64,000 nucleotides of DNA from Heterobilharzia americana (Eukaryota; Platyhelminthes; Trematoda; Strigeidida; Schistosomatidae), in assembly GCA_944470555.2 (NCBI GenBank), contig OX104134.1:72348678-72412677 (forward strand), read 5' to 3'. Below, in pieces: positions 1 through 12,780 of this stretch. The notes under the pieces are model-generated. The model ran no database searches. It had not been told where the DNA came from and saw nothing but the letters and a program-made list of their open reading frames with translations. Numbering within the stretch: the first letter of the stretch is position 1; each line of letters starts with the position of its first letter. The translations under genes and the position numbers were made by a program.

Positions 1-480
1 AACTTCAACTTCATCGACTTTTAAAAAGCCTTCAACAGCATCGATCAAGAAGTAATTTGACAGGCAGCTGCTTCAACACTACGGTTTTAGTGCCACTAAC
101 CTTTATCAACCTACCCATCAAACAGCTATATGCTATGTGATGATACATGCCAACTGATTCACAGCGGAAAGCTCAGCGGTGCCTTTGAAGTGAAGACAGG
201 AATAAGACAAGGTTGCCGCCTACTATCAACGATGATCCTCTTGATTGTGGTTGACTGGATCATGCAGCAAACTGTGAGGAGCGAGAAGATGGGCATATGC
301 TAGCTGAACCTATGAAAAGACCCTAGAAGATTTGGATTTCACCGATGATGATTTATGTCTAATGTCTGGTTGCACAAACTCGAAGATCTACAGGTGAAAA
401 TTAACAAGCTGGTAGGAGAGGCGAAGACAGGACTTCAGGTGAACGTAGAGAAGACAGGGGTGATGAAGATGCCCAGCCAC

Positions 481-499
481 CACCGCCGCCACCACCACC

Positions 500-531
<32 letters not shown>

Positions 532-535
532 CAAG
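481..535 (+). repeat. (CAC)n-(CAA)n trinucleotide tract inside the RTE-B ORF
   Basis: A CAC run followed by a CAA run, in frame, encodes about eight His and seven Gln in the local ORF. The other family B copies carry a shorter His/Gln stretch at the same place (sense strand, just before the MNGRNLK block), so this copy is expanded. Confidence 0.9.
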
Positions 536-710
536 CACCAATTACCATGAACGGGAGAAATCTAAAGATAGTTGTCTCTTTCACCCACCTGGACAGGGCA
601 GCATCGTCTCAATTACCGGTGGGGACGGCTCAGATGAGGACGTCAAAGCCAGGATTGGAAAGATGCCAAGACACACCTTCATCAATCTGAAATAAGTGCG
701 GAGATCTACT

Positions 711-738
711 GCACTTCACTTCACTTCACTTCACTCAG
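711..738. repeat. (CTTCA)n short tandem repeat
   Basis: About five units of a 5-bp repeat lie within the RTE-B remnant. The younger copies have only a short related stretch here (gcagtgcagtgcag at 15.8 kb), so this is a local expansion. Confidence 0.8.
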
Positions 739-1244
739 CATAAAGAACAAGATCCAGATTTCCAACACCTGTGTCAAGTAAGTCAGTGTTTCTATGTGAT
801 GGTTGAGAGAGTTGGTACGTTAGGAAACGCGTTTCCAACAAACTGCAGACATGCATCAACAACTACTGCCTACGCTCACTCGATACTGAACATCGATCAG
901 ATGGCCAGAATGATAAGGATAAGTGACAAGGAACTCTGGCCGGGCAATGAGCCAACCAACCAAGAACTCATCGTTCAACAAATATGCAGAAGAAAGTGGA
1001 GATGGATTGGATTGGACGTACACTGAGAAGACTATTTGGGGACACCATGTGTCAGGCCAGGTCCTCGTGTGGAACCTGCATGGGGAGCGATGAGTTGGGC
1101 GTTCCAGCTGAGGGTGACATGGAGGAGATGGTGTGATGAAGAAATGAGAGGTTGTGATCCGTCGTGTAACCAGGTTTTGAAGACTGCAGAGAAGGGATTG
1201 AAATAAATGGTGACGTGCTACTGAAGCCCTATGTTCCATTAGGA

Positions 1245-1660
1245 ACCAAGGGGTATTTTCCCCGCATTAATTTGTTATGTTTTTTGGTTTGACTGTTTTG
1301 ATTTCTTGAAAGCAGTTGATCTTACTTTATCTGATATTTCTACTAGAAATTTATAGTTTTTGCCGTTAACTACCTTCTTTATTTTACATTTTAGTTGTTC
1401 AATTTTATTCCAGATGGTTATAAACTTCTTGATAATCCTATGGATTCCTTCTTTGAAATAGAGTCTGCTGAAATGATTGATTGTTCTTTTGGTTTTGTCA
1501 GTAGATATTGGAATAGGTTTTCGAAAGTGTTTAGGAATACTTTTACTTCTCATACATATCTCATACATCTCTCAACATTCAAAATACGATGTTTTTCGAA
1601 ACATGATTCAGTTAGTGAGAGTCATGTGAATTTTTTGACTAGCATTCGAAAAAGAAGACC
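1245..1660 (-). pseudogene. Penelope-like element, N-terminal ORF fragment
   Basis: The minus strand has a lysine-rich ORF (stop at 1275, open to 1568) ending in a block EISDKVRSTAFKKSKQ. I associate this with the region of schistosome PLE proteins before the RT. It contains no catalytic residues. On the minus strand it lies just after a copy of the terminal repeat found around the PLE piece at 11.5-12.3 kb, as expected for repeat then N-terminus. It is cut off at about 1245 by the RTE-B boundary. The family call is from memory of the motif and is moderate. Confidence 0.45.
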
Positions 1661-1663
1661 ATA

Positions 1664-1760
1664 GGTTTAATTTATGCTGGGATCGTTGTCAAGTAAATGC
1701 TACTATATCACTGTGTCATATCGGTCGAATGAACAAACTTGATATGAAATTACATTCTGC
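1664..1760 (-). repeat. PLE-associated terminal repeat, copy 3
   Basis: About 95 bp resembling 12207-12301 in the same orientation and 11463-11556 inverted. Shared landmarks are aatttatgctg, tatcac..tgtc and aacaaa..tatggaat-type blocks. By eye it is diverged to roughly three quarters identity. Homology continues a little to the right (ttacacttatgt / ttacacttgtat). Confidence 0.6.
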
Positions 1761-1769
1761 CATATTGCC

Positions 1770-2640
1770 CAAGATTTACACTTATGTCAAGGGTTACGCT
1801 TGTTTTTAAATGCACTATTTTCCTCATTAGGTGGAACAATTTTCTGATATACTACTTCATTCTTTCTCATATTATTGTCCTTAGTATTTTTCTAAGAATA
1901 CTTGGTAGTTTATTGTTCGATACGGTCGGTTTGTCATTAGCCCTTGACGTTCAAACAGATATTTTGAGTCTGAGTACTTAAAGGGCAAATCAACATTGAA
2001 TAGGTAAACCACTGTTTAAAACGAAAAGTAAGAAATGTGTGAAATCACACGCAACACAAACAACTGTGATAGTTCGTCGGTTTCTTGAAATAAATCTCAC
2101 GGTGATCAAACGTACGGTTTTTAAACCTAAACGCCCCCAAAAGCACTAATATGGGATCACAGACTCCACCAGAAAAGTGTCATTCACTATCTTGACTGGA
2201 GTGCTTCCAAAGATGTAAAAGGGTGCAAAAAAACGTCCAGTGCTTATTATCAGATTGGTTGATATGGAGCGTTCAAGTAGGAAAGTTGGAAAACACTGAT
2301 TCCAAACCAGTGATGCACATGACATCTAGCTTCCAGAAGCATTGACGGGATTTGAACCTATTTTGGCAACCCACAACCATAGGAATGCGGCTCTTGATGT
2401 TGCTCCACTACTTTGTGCATTAGACTAAGTCGAAGGCTCGGAAGTCATCCCCTAAGACAATCACTTACTTCGGTTTGCGATCCCGGGCAGTATCCCACTC
2501 CCCACACAAAATGTGAATTTACAGTATAAAATGAAGATTTCGAAGCAATTAACCAACTTACCTGCAAATACTCAAGCCGTCTACACTACAAACTCTATAA
2601 TCCATTGTTCAATTTATTGTGACTGTATCGCTTTTGTTTT
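1770..2640. other. No gene recognised; a tRNA-like B-box sequence near 2330-2420
   Basis: The open frames here are short and unrecognised. On the minus strand, positions 2343-2360 read as a Pol III B box (GGTTCAAATCC, a consensus match). An A-box-like GTAGTGGAGCAAC lies about 60 bp upstream of it. This may be a tRNA-derived repeat remnant; no cloverleaf was built. Confidence 0.3.
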
Positions 2641-2649
2641 TACATAAGG

Positions 2650-5222
2650 ACTGTATTTTCTATTATTGCCATCTCCACTTTCATCTTTATCTTCACTTCA
2701 CTCATCTGCTCTCTATTGCTTAGACTTCTGGTGTGTCTGTACCGTTTTGAGTCGCTGAATAGTTGCCTCCATAAAGCTATCCTCCAGTGCGACATCTGAC
2801 TCAGCTATCCTGAAACTACGCGTATCGTGTAAGCTCGTCACCTTCAACATTCGCAGTTTGATGAAGATCAGACAACTGGCAGGTTTGACTATGACTCTGG
2901 AAAGCCTCTCTATTGATGTATGCTACATCTCAGCGACCCGCAAACAAGATCTCAGTGAAACGATTCGAACTATTCCGTCATCTGTCAGCTCGAGAAGTAT
3001 GTTGCATGTGCGCTTATCCCGGGACTCTGTGACATCGGTAACAGGCCTATGCCTATGCTCTGACGGGTTGCAGCCCGAATGCAAACAAGGATGAGTTCTA
3101 CCATCAACTGAGTGACCTTGTCAACCAAGTGCACTCGACAGATGTCGTAATGCTAGTTGGGAACGTGAATGCACAGGTGGGTCATCTAGGCTCAAAGAAG
3201 AGTCGTCTAGGTGGCCAGTGGGGATTAGCTGGTCACAGGTCAGATAATGAGGATCGTCTTCTGCGGCTCTGTGCAGATCACAATCTATTTCTAGACATCA
3301 CCAACTTCTGGTACAGCCATCACCATTGTGCTACTTGGGGTCCCTCCTCTGACACTTAAGCCTGGACTCAAATAAATCATATTGCAATCACAGACCACTG
3401 ATGTGGGTGCATACAAGACTACTCCTCCATAGGGAGTCCTTGTCTGGACTCTGATCATCATTTAGTGTATTCTAAGCTCATCTAGAGCCTTGGTGGTCAT
3501 CAAAATCATCGTCCTAAATTGGTGAATACAAGCAAATTAGTTGCACCTAACACTGCAACTAAGTTCCAATCCGAGCTAGATTTAAGGCTGGCTACCGATC
3601 CTTAAGAGAGTGTAGACAAGCATCGATTTCACTTGCAAAATGCCAAAAAATGGCGATTAAAGCCGCCTGGGGTATGGCTAATAAACACTGGGTCTTTGTG
3701 AGCTCACTGCAACCTCTTTTTGCTTGTCGAAGCATCCTTGAGGATAGGGAGTACAGTGGTTCGCATAAGTCTCTTGCACGAAAAAATTTACAACACTTGC
3801 ACAAGGACCGACCGTTAGGCTTAGTGGTCAGAACGCTCAAGTGAGGTGGAAGCAGCAGCTGCATCGACCAGTAGTCGGAAGCCGTTCCAGCTCATCCAAG
3901 CCATTCGCAGCAAGAAACTAGGTGTCAGTGAGGTGCATAGTACGCTGATGAACAATCTCCAAAGACATCTGAAACGATTGGCGGAGCAATTCGAAGAGCA
4001 GTTTAGCTGGCCCACTGCTCCAGCATCCTTACTTTCAGTGTTTTGAACTCCGGGGCGTTTTTAAGAACGGAGGAATGACTCTAGTCAGGGAACTGACAAG
4101 ATTGTTTGAGAAGTTGTGGTAGACTGAGCTTTCCATCACTCTGAAATGAAGCCACCGATGTGCTCATCTTCAAAAGGGTCTACGTAATCTATGTGACAAT
4201 CATTGGAGTATCGGTCTGTTACCAGTCGTGTCGAAAATATTGACTGTTATCGTAATTCGCAGACTTTGCAAAAGGCGAGAGAAAATGACTGGTGAGTAAC
4301 AGGTCAGGTTTCGTCCAGGTCGTGGGTGCATTGACCATATAGTTACCGTCCACCAGATTCTTGAACATCACCACATTTATGGGAGGCCAACAATCGTTGT
4401 GTTTCCTGATGTTAGAGCTACCTTTGATTCTCAGGACAGAGTTGTAATCTAGAATTGTCTGTTGGAGACTGTTGTGCCTCAGAATACTGGCCTTTCCGGT
4501 TTTAGGATGTCCGACATCTCTGTTTTCGATCATCGTTTTCTCCGTAGGATTGTCCGTATCCGGTGGCAACACGATGTGAGTAGTTTTGGGAATAATGAAT
4601 ATTATTATTCAACAGGTGAAGTCATACTAGGTGATGACTGAATGTGAGATGAAGATCTAGACCGCAGTCGGATTCAGACTAGCGACCACGGCTATCTCAG
4701 ATAGTGAAATGAAAATGAAGTCATCTTGACACGTCAGCTTCAGTAGCCTGAGCATGTGCTACACATGTCGTCCTAACGCGTTCCATACCGTTCATTGTTT
4801 GCCAGCCCTAGGACTGAATGGAAGAAGGAGCGGCTTGGTTGGTGTATGACGTGGTGCCGTGGAATGAAGGATAGTTTTATCAGGTTAGCGTTTGTTGGTG
4901 CATCATAACTCTCCGGGTGGTGATCGAGAGATCACGCAACTCAGTGGCTTGAGATTTTATCAGATATGGCTCAGAATCGAAACCAGTGGTGACCATTCTC
5001 TTCCTTACTGTTGTCGTCTACTGCTGAGAAGTATTAGATGTTTTGTTTTGAATGTATCTTATTGGAACGCCTTTCTAATCACTCGATTCTTACTGTGTTT
5101 TTCTTTCTTATTTATCCACTTCCTTTAACTTTATGTTTTCATAATGTCATATTATTTTGCATGCCGTATTTCTTGATATCCCTAATGAACCGTGTTTGTG
5201 TTTTAATAAAATAAATAAATAA
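2650..5222 (+). pseudogene. RTE family A-like retrotransposon, old and internally deleted
   Basis: Sense-strand translation matches the right-edge family A protein in order. The endonuclease start VTFNIRSL is near 2840 and ISATRKQD near 2930. A GDLNAQVG-like LVGNVNAQVG is near 3150-3180, where the catalytic Asp of GDLN has become Asn. The EQFEEQFSWP linker is near 3990, and the RT start GRGCIDHIVTVHQILEH is near 4320-4370. After DRVVI at about 4445 it jumps near 4505 to the C-terminal ISVFDHRFLRRI block, so most of the RT including YADD is gone. A stretch of about 150 bp at 4575-4725 does not match family A. The C-terminus resumes near 4730-5000, and a UTR ends in an (AAAT)n tail at about 5200-5222. 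Many stops make it inactive. Confidence 0.75.
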
Positions 5223-8200
5223 CGTAGCCACCTCAAATAAACCCATTGTTTTCCTTTCCAAGTGAGCCTAGTCTGAAGTAAAACATAACCTAGTTGATTT
5301 TCTTATTTCCTTCATGATACTGAAATTAACCACAGTCAAATAGTGAACTTGAACTTGTCAAGCAAACTAAGGAAGCAGTTTAAAAAGAAGTATACTACAT
5401 ATTAACAGATCATGTGAAATGAACCCCAGTGACGTTCAATAAAGATGTGGGTGAATATTAGGACTGCAATGTGTCTATTTTTAATGTGAGCCTCCGAAAT
5501 TATCATTTTTTGATTTTATGTAGACAGTCAGTGTAATTGACAGCGGTATTCATGTCAATCTGATAGTGAAATTTAGATGATGAAGCAGTCACTTTCATGA
5601 CAAATGCTAGTGTTTATCGACTTAGTAAAAGGTGATTCTTCAACACATGACTTAAATAAAGCTGCTTAATAACAGACTATGAACAGAAATGTTCTCTGAA
5701 AGTTGTCAAAAATATAATCACCTAGTCTGAATGGCTGAAATAATACACCAGTGTACAAACAGTGGAGTTATTACTTGCTCAGCAATCTTTGCCTAACTTT
5801 GCCATTTCCTACATGATTATTCCAATTTACGTGAAAAATGCTATGATGACCGTAATGTCTTCATATCTTCTACTTGCAGAGGCTGCCGTATAATCAAACA
5901 GTGGAGTTTATTGCGAAATGCTAGAGATAACCCGAATTGGCAAATGCTAAACAGTTCTTTTAATTTGAGGATGAAATTTCGTTAACGGTTGGGCTGTTTA
6001 GGCAGATGCAACTCTGCAGGTAAGTGGGAATGGTAAACGCACTCACCAATATAATCACTATCTGTAAACTAATAGTTGGCATAGAGCAGTTCTGAAGGGT
6101 TATCTTACGCATGACAAGTCCAAACATATGAAATACTGAAATTTCTGCTAAAGGCTTTCGGAATCTCCTGGATTTTTAAGTGCTTTTACCTAGCATGAAG
6201 ACCTATTTGCATATTCCAACGACACCCGATTTAATCTAGTGAGTAGCTTAACCCTTGAGAAGTCGAAAGTACTTGAATTCTCATTCATTATATTCAAGCT
6301 AAAATGGAATGTTGACATTGAGCATTTCTGACAGACATCACTTGTTTATGACACATCACAGAGAACTCTCCGTAAGCTGTTAGACAGTGAAATGAGTTCA
6401 AAAAGAGCGACTTGATCAATCGAATATAAATGCTCAGTACTCCTATCATAGACGACAATGTAACACGTCTCGTTAAAAAGAGTCATCTTCAGGTCCTAAA
6501 AAGACAAGTGTCGGACGCTGCCAAGTATACGTGTGTTCTGAAACCTGTTGCAGTTTGAAGATTTAGTGGACAAATCCTCATCCAGATCCGAAGCCAGCCT
6601 GGTTTTCTCGATTTTGTCTCTGTCAAGCTCCATGGCAAGTTTCACTTCTTCAAGATACAGCCTTATTTCTACTGATGTACGTCAAAATTAACTCTGGAGA
6701 CTGACAGTTCATATACCATGAGAACTATCAGTTGCTTAGAAGTTAAATAAATTCGAAAGGTTCCAGTCACTCAAAAATAACCCATATATTTTAGGAAATG
6801 AAGGAATTCTGTTAAAAATTCATTGCTTTGAAAGTACCGTACAGCATAACTGATTATTTTTTTTCCTAATTATATTGGTAATGTGATAGACATTTATCCC
6901 TTGATTTCTCCAGGAATATATTTGAACATGGAGATTTGTGTTGTGTCAGTGTAATCATGATTGAAGAACACAAATCAATATCAGTGAAACAATCATAGGA
7001 AACAAGAAAGTATTTAGAGGTAGCTAGGACCAAAGTATGCTCCACATTAAGCAACTGTTTGATTGCAAATAAGCTTTTCCTCGGTTTGATTATAACTGCT
7101 GGACAAATGGAGGATTTATTGCTATCAAATCTATGTAATCTCAGACTCACAAGAAATGAAACAATTTAGACTTGCAGAGTCCACAACAGCTTCTTTAATT
7201 AGCAGCGGTAAAGACATACAAGCAGCATGTACTGTTTGTTATCTCTGTTTACCTCAAAGATGTAAGACGCATATGGCATTGTTTTCAAAGAAATAATTTT
7301 CATAATCTGTGATAAATATCCAAGAAACTTGGAGGCGGAATCATCTTGACACCTAACTCTCTCAAGATATACGCAACAACTATGAACTGAATGTTTATAA
7401 CTCTGATAACTGGTGCACTAGCCAAAAACTCCAGTGAATTTAGGTATATAACTTACTACTGACCAATCTTGTACATCTAAAAAGTAAATCATATATATAT
7501 AGACATGGAATTTCGGTTTATAATAAGACATTTACGAGTATGCGAAAACTTCAAAATACTAATGATTCCATAAGGAATCATGGAATCTAAATGCTGTTTA
7601 ACTTTTATCCTTGGTTTGCTTTGTATTCCTTGTTTTTAATCATTTCAATGGAATGGAATTTTGTGTTTCGTTTAGACAAAGGTGTAGTGCATTGAACCAA
7701 TGAAACAGTACTCCTTTTACAACACTCAGTCATTGAAACTGGTCATATGACTATTATTTACTCGATTGTGTTTACAATTTATTTCACCAATAACTGATCC
7801 CAGGAGTTTATTTTGACTGAGCAAAATGACAGTTGCGATTTATTTAAAAAAAAGTTATTATCGGTTGACACTGTATTCATATGTATAAGTTTCCTTCATC
7901 AGGTAAATGTATCCGCCTTCAAATGAGTTTCTCTATAGTCTGCACAAAAATAGTAAAGATATCCCGACGAAACTGAAAACCAATAAAAATCTCTTCAATA
8001 AATCATCACGCTTGAAATTTTTCAGAAAAACGTACAAGTGTCAGATTGCTTGAATGGATGAAGTCAATAAAAGATGACTTTATGGGAGTTTTCGAAAGAA
8101 TTATTGATATATCATTGCATAAAAAATCACGAAATAATTCAGCGAAGTGAATTTTTTTGATGAATCGTTTTCAATATCTTCACAATCATACTTCATGTCT

Positions 8201-11200
8201 AATAAACAAAGAAGCGAATTATTGACCAATGTTTCAACGCTATGTCATCAAACTGGAATGTTCTAGGGTGAAAGTGTGAGCCGATTCTAGAGTGAGGAAT
8301 ACATGGCGTAATCATGGTATGTATGAGGAAAATATGTTGTTAATGAAAACAATTTAATATATTATTGTACTTACTGTATCATAGCTTTTTCTACTTTTGA
8401 GGGGTCATGAAGCTATTTAAAATGAAATCTGAAGATTATTACTTGAGCATTCATAAAATTATGTCAGTACATCAAGTTTTATCTTTTAAGCTGTTACACA
8501 GCAAATTAAATCTTACGATAAAAGAACACGTTATGTAGCTGCGTTTACTCTTTATAACTGAAATGCGTTCAGAAACGTACATTAAATAAACAAAACGCTT
8601 TCGTACTTAAGTAACTCACTGTTTCGATTAATGTACGAAAAAGCTAGTTATGCTGGCTTATGCAGTGACGACAGTATATTATTTGGTTCAGAAAATAATA
8701 TATGGGATTGACCGTGTTCAAAAATTAAGAAAACTTATTTACCACTTTTTTAAAATACTTGAGTAGCTCAGCCACGAAATCTCATGATCAAAGAAAACCC
8801 ATCATCTGATTATACTCAGTTTGGTCATGTTTGTTGTCAGTAGCATGGACATAAAGACATTTTATTGGGAAGTGTGTAAGTAACCTAAAACTGCAAAAAA
8901 TCTAACTAAGGAGGATAAGGTAGTGCGTGTTTTCTAATTAGTTGTTGTACAGGCAAGGGGTTAGAACGACTTTAACTGGAAAATCAAACTAGAGACCAAA
9001 CACATTTTAACGCTCAGTTGTAGGCAAAACAGTATGCACATGAAAATCATTTTGTAGGTGGTTAAATAATCTACGTTTGTACTCTTAAGTGCTGGTCAGC
9101 AATCACATGAATTTCAAGTTCAGAACATCACTTTAAGGATTATATTTGTGTCCGAGGATTAAATCTTTAAAGCAAATGAGACAAAATAGGAGGAAATTAA
9201 TATTTCCAACAGTATTCAGACAGGAAAATAGATACAGGTAACCCTCAAACTGAATACACTGTAACAAATATTTCGCCGAAGATTAGTGTTTCTTCGATTC
9301 CTTTATCCATATAATTGTACACAATAATTATATATACACATAAATGTATTTACAGAACTTGAACAAATCTGAACTTCAAGAGTGATTAGATTTACAATTT
9401 CTCAAATATTCAAGATTATTGTCCAAAAAGAAATAATCACACTAAAATGAGTGACATTCTTTGTTTGCTAAACATTTGTTATGATACAAGATTCACACAA
9501 AAAATAACACGCGACATTCCATAAGAAATAAATAGTTGAATTAAGCAAGTCAACAGAAAATTGCTGCACCATGTGATCACTTTGTTTTAATTAAGTACTA
9601 ATTGTCATTTGATTTGCATCATTGCGTTCTGTTTACTTTTAGATTCCAGAGGTGCTGTAGAGCAGTTAACTGGAAGAAAAAGGATTGAAATTAATATTTA
9701 TCTGAGCATCAAGGTAACTGATATCCAATACCTACAACCAGATAACTACTTTAGAGAATGTGTATGAACACTTGTTACTTTGTTAGAACAATAAAAATAT
9801 GGAAGCGATTAAAAGCTGTTCTCAAAATTTTGTAGTCTTACTAAATAATCACGCCACTGAATTTCATGGAAAGGAAATGCTGCAGTAACATCACAATTTA
9901 AACTTATGGACAGTATTTCTGTAAACAAATTTCTAGGTTAAAAGAGTTATGTTCACTCAGGTTGAAGCTATCCACAGACTAACTGAAGGTAGAGACAAAT
10001 ACAGGTAATTACACAGTAATTGTGCTTACGCTGAAAGTGATAACAATAATGATAATAATGTTCGCTTTATTTCAAACAACATGCTTAATATACTATAGAA
10101 TTTTCAACAAATTACACTTCAACAAATTAACTCCTTGTAAAATGTTATAATAATTCTTGCATGTAAATGATGTTAATCATAATAACTGTATTAAACGCAC
10201 TAATGTGAAACACGCAACTGATGTGAAATTAACTTCTGACCTAGGACTTGGGAATGGATAGAAAAACTGAACGTACTAACGGTAGTGACAGTTCATTAAG
10301 ACCGTACAAAAATTGGCAGTTCAATATAGGTATCATATATATAATAATGTGCTGTATTTTTTTGCATTTATAAGTTTGTTTCTATGTAGCGTAACGTTTT
10401 TTCCTTGCTTGAAAAATGGCAGTTTGAAAACACTTTAAAAGTGTAAGAGTACATGATAAATCTATTTAAAAGATTCAAACAAATTGAAAGGGGAGAATTC
10501 GACTGAATATATTCGGTGGAAACATTTTGGCAGCACAGAGTTTAAGCAGGCTGCTTAAGCGACTAGATATTTAAATACCACGGTGAAACCATAAACTATC
10601 TAAAGTTCCCTTAGATTTCGTATTTGTCATTGTTGAAAGTCATGTAATTATCGGTAGTGAACCACTTCCATTGTAAATTTTACATCTCAGGATGGAGGAG
10701 TTTCATCTGAATAAGTAGGTGAAAAAAGAAAATTGACTAGTTTATCAAGGGACTAACTGTTCTACAATTAGTTCAGTTTATCCTCTCCAAGGTATTATTC
10801 ATTATAACTTTGACCTTTGAATGATAAAACTCTATGTGCGTATTAGCCCTAAATCTGTTCGGCTAATACGATGGTAGAGCAATAAGGAAAAAAGAGAACC
10901 TATATCTCACGATATTGAAAAGCGTAAACTGATGACTTCAAATGACAGGAACGAAAACTGCATGCCTTCAGGCCAAGTCGATACAGACAGTTTTGAGCAG
11001 ACATAAGGATGCCGTGTTGAAGAAAAGGACGATATATGTAGTCTACCCACCCAGCTTCAACTGCTGACAAAAAGGCGATACAATAAGATAAATTAATTAT
11101 CACACAAACTAAAAAACGACTGTTGACAGACAAAGTACATCATTTCTGTTTTCAGTACTGCGGAGCACCTGCATCTATAACTTTAAAAAGAGAAAATTGG

Positions 11201-11460
11201 TAGCTGAATGCCTTATATATCTAAATTTGCTATGAGTAGAAAATCACAGAATTACATTGGAAAATATGAAATCCACACTTAAATAAAAAATGAACAACCT
11301 GTTTTTTATACAAAGCTAAATAACTACTAGGATGTTTAATATACTGAAAAAAGGCTTCATTTATTACTCTGGTAAGGCTGTGTTGATAAACTCATTAAGA
11401 CTGTTAATGGAACTAACATCGGTGAATATCAGACCTTAGACCACATAAAACAACTGTTAT
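5223..11460. other. AT-rich DNA, nothing recognised
   Basis: Over 6 kb holds only short, unrecognised open frames (longest about 94 codons at 6866-7150, minus). I see no element termini, tRNA-like sequence or conserved protein block. It could be intron or intergenic; exons shorter than about 60 codons would be missed. Confidence 0.5.
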
Positions 11461-11462
11461 TT

Positions 11463-11556
11463 ATTCCATATTAGATGTGTTTATTTGGTGTATAGCACAC
11501 AGTGATACAGTAGTGTCTACTTCATGACATCTCGAGCATATTTATGGCTCATAATC
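11463..11556 (+). repeat. PLE-flanking inverted repeat, left arm
   Basis: Reads as the reverse complement of 12207-12301 with roughly 75% identity by eye. Shared blocks are attccatattagat, gtttatttg, gatgacat and gctcataatc. The pair brackets the GIY-YIG fragment. Confidence 0.7.
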
Positions 11557-11639
11557 ATATTATTGGAATCATACAACTTTAGGCATCAGATTTTTACTGT
11601 CCTATCACCTCATATTCTTTGTTTTCATTGATAGTAAGA

Positions 11640-11953
11640 CGTCGCATCAGGAAGAAACACCAGGAACTCTACCTATAAGTCTCTACAAAACTGGAATTAA
11701 GGTGTCATTTGAACCTACAAACTCACTCAGAGATAAGCTTGGTCGGCTTAACGACCCGATAAAACCAACTAAGCAAAATACTCCTGTCTACCGCATTCCA
11801 TTTAATGACTGTGAGGTCAAGTACATAGGTCACACTACTTGGTCAGTGTCAATTAGATTAGAGGAATATAGGAATTTAGCTAAATATAGAACAACAGAAC
11901 CCAATCGGATCAATAGTCTAGAATATACTCAGCTTTTGCGATGCATGCATTAA
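11640..11953 (+). pseudogene. Penelope-like element GIY-YIG endonuclease fragment
   Basis: The ORF at 11702-11953 (83 codons) plus an in-frame lead-in contains KVSFEPTNSLRDKLGRL, then DPIKPTKQN, then VYRIPFNDCEVKYIGHT. This is the start of a PLE-type GIY-YIG nuclease, normally YxIPCxxCxxxYIGxTxR. The first Cys of the IPC motif is Phe, and the R after YIGxT is absent (YIGHTTW). It stops at 11953 well short of a full domain. No RT lies immediately upstream. Family membership rests on the motif and is strong; inactivity is inferred from the truncation. Confidence 0.8.
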
Positions 11954-12206
11954 CATGCAACCCCATAATACTGTGGGATAGTACCACTGTGTTTAAGTCT
12001 AATATAATTAGGTGGAGAGAGAGATTGATTAGTGAATCTTTGACCTGATGAACAAAGATTCAGTAATCAACATCCAACTCACGTAGTGAGAATGACACAA
12101 CACCTATACCAGAGATATGGAAGAATTTACTAGCAACAAAATCAACGAATCTGAGGTGACAGGACTATAAAATTGACTGTTGAAAGTGGTGTGATAACAT
12201 TGTTTC

Positions 12207-12301
12207 GATTATGAGCAATAATTTATGCTGTGATTGTCATCAAATAAATATCACTTTATCACCATGTCCTATAAATCAAATAAACAAATCTAATATGGAA
12301 T
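12207..12301 (-). repeat. PLE-flanking inverted repeat, right arm
   Basis: Partner of 11463-11556 in opposite orientation. About 250 bp separates the GIY-YIG stop from this arm, and that spacer (12010-12180) resembles 22170-22320 in inverse orientation. Confidence 0.7.
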
Positions 12302-12780
12302 TAAATTCTCATACATCGCCCACGTTTTACACTTGTATTTGTAATCGCTTATCAACGGTAGTCACCGCTTTCTGAATCTTTTAACCAGCTGCATAGTTTC
12401 ATCATTTTATAATAGTTCTGAACATTCATTTTATGATGCAGGTCATATTAAATTAGAAGTTCAGATAGGTCTTTCAGTAACCTGTGTTTTTACTGATGGA
12501 TATGTTGTTGATAATTTACTGTCTTCAAACTTGTTTACCGAATTTTCCTGATTCCATTTTTGTTGGAGTTACTTGACTTCGATTTTTTGGCAGCAGCAAT
12601 GGATTTTAGTTAGATGAGTTGTTTGAATGTGAAGTTTGGGTTCTTATATTGAAAAACCACAACTTCAGTTTGATGCTATGGTTTCAATTTTCTTTCGTAG
12701 TGCTAAGGACGTCTTTAAGTTTCTCTGTGAATAAAGTCTTAGCCAAGGTCTGCAGTAACTGTATCTGCGTAGTGTTCAAA

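Larger units (their letters stand above)
1..1240 (+). pseudogene. RTE family B retrotransposon, degenerate 3' half (RT to C-terminus)
   Basis: Translated in several frames this reads as the RT and C-terminal part of an APE/RT retrotransposon. The RT block FNFIDF..AFNSID is near 1-50, LSTMILLIVVDWIMQQT near 230-275, the MNGRNLK block near 547, and the C-terminal SNKLQTF../KKWRWIG-type block near 840-1010. The same blocks recur in the copies at 15.3, 38.7 and 49 kb. Stops and frame changes break it throughout (for example 298-302), and the YADD-equivalent segment near 335-360 is frameshifted. It enters from the left edge, so its 5' extent is unknown. The last family B match is near 1240. It is the most diverged of the four family B copies. 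Placement in the RTE clade (SR2/SR3-like group) is from protein resemblance, not a search. Confidence 0.8.

Noticed and set aside
856..1239. 127-codon minus-strand ORF at the left edge
   Set aside because: Antisense of the family B C-terminal region, which explains the open frame.
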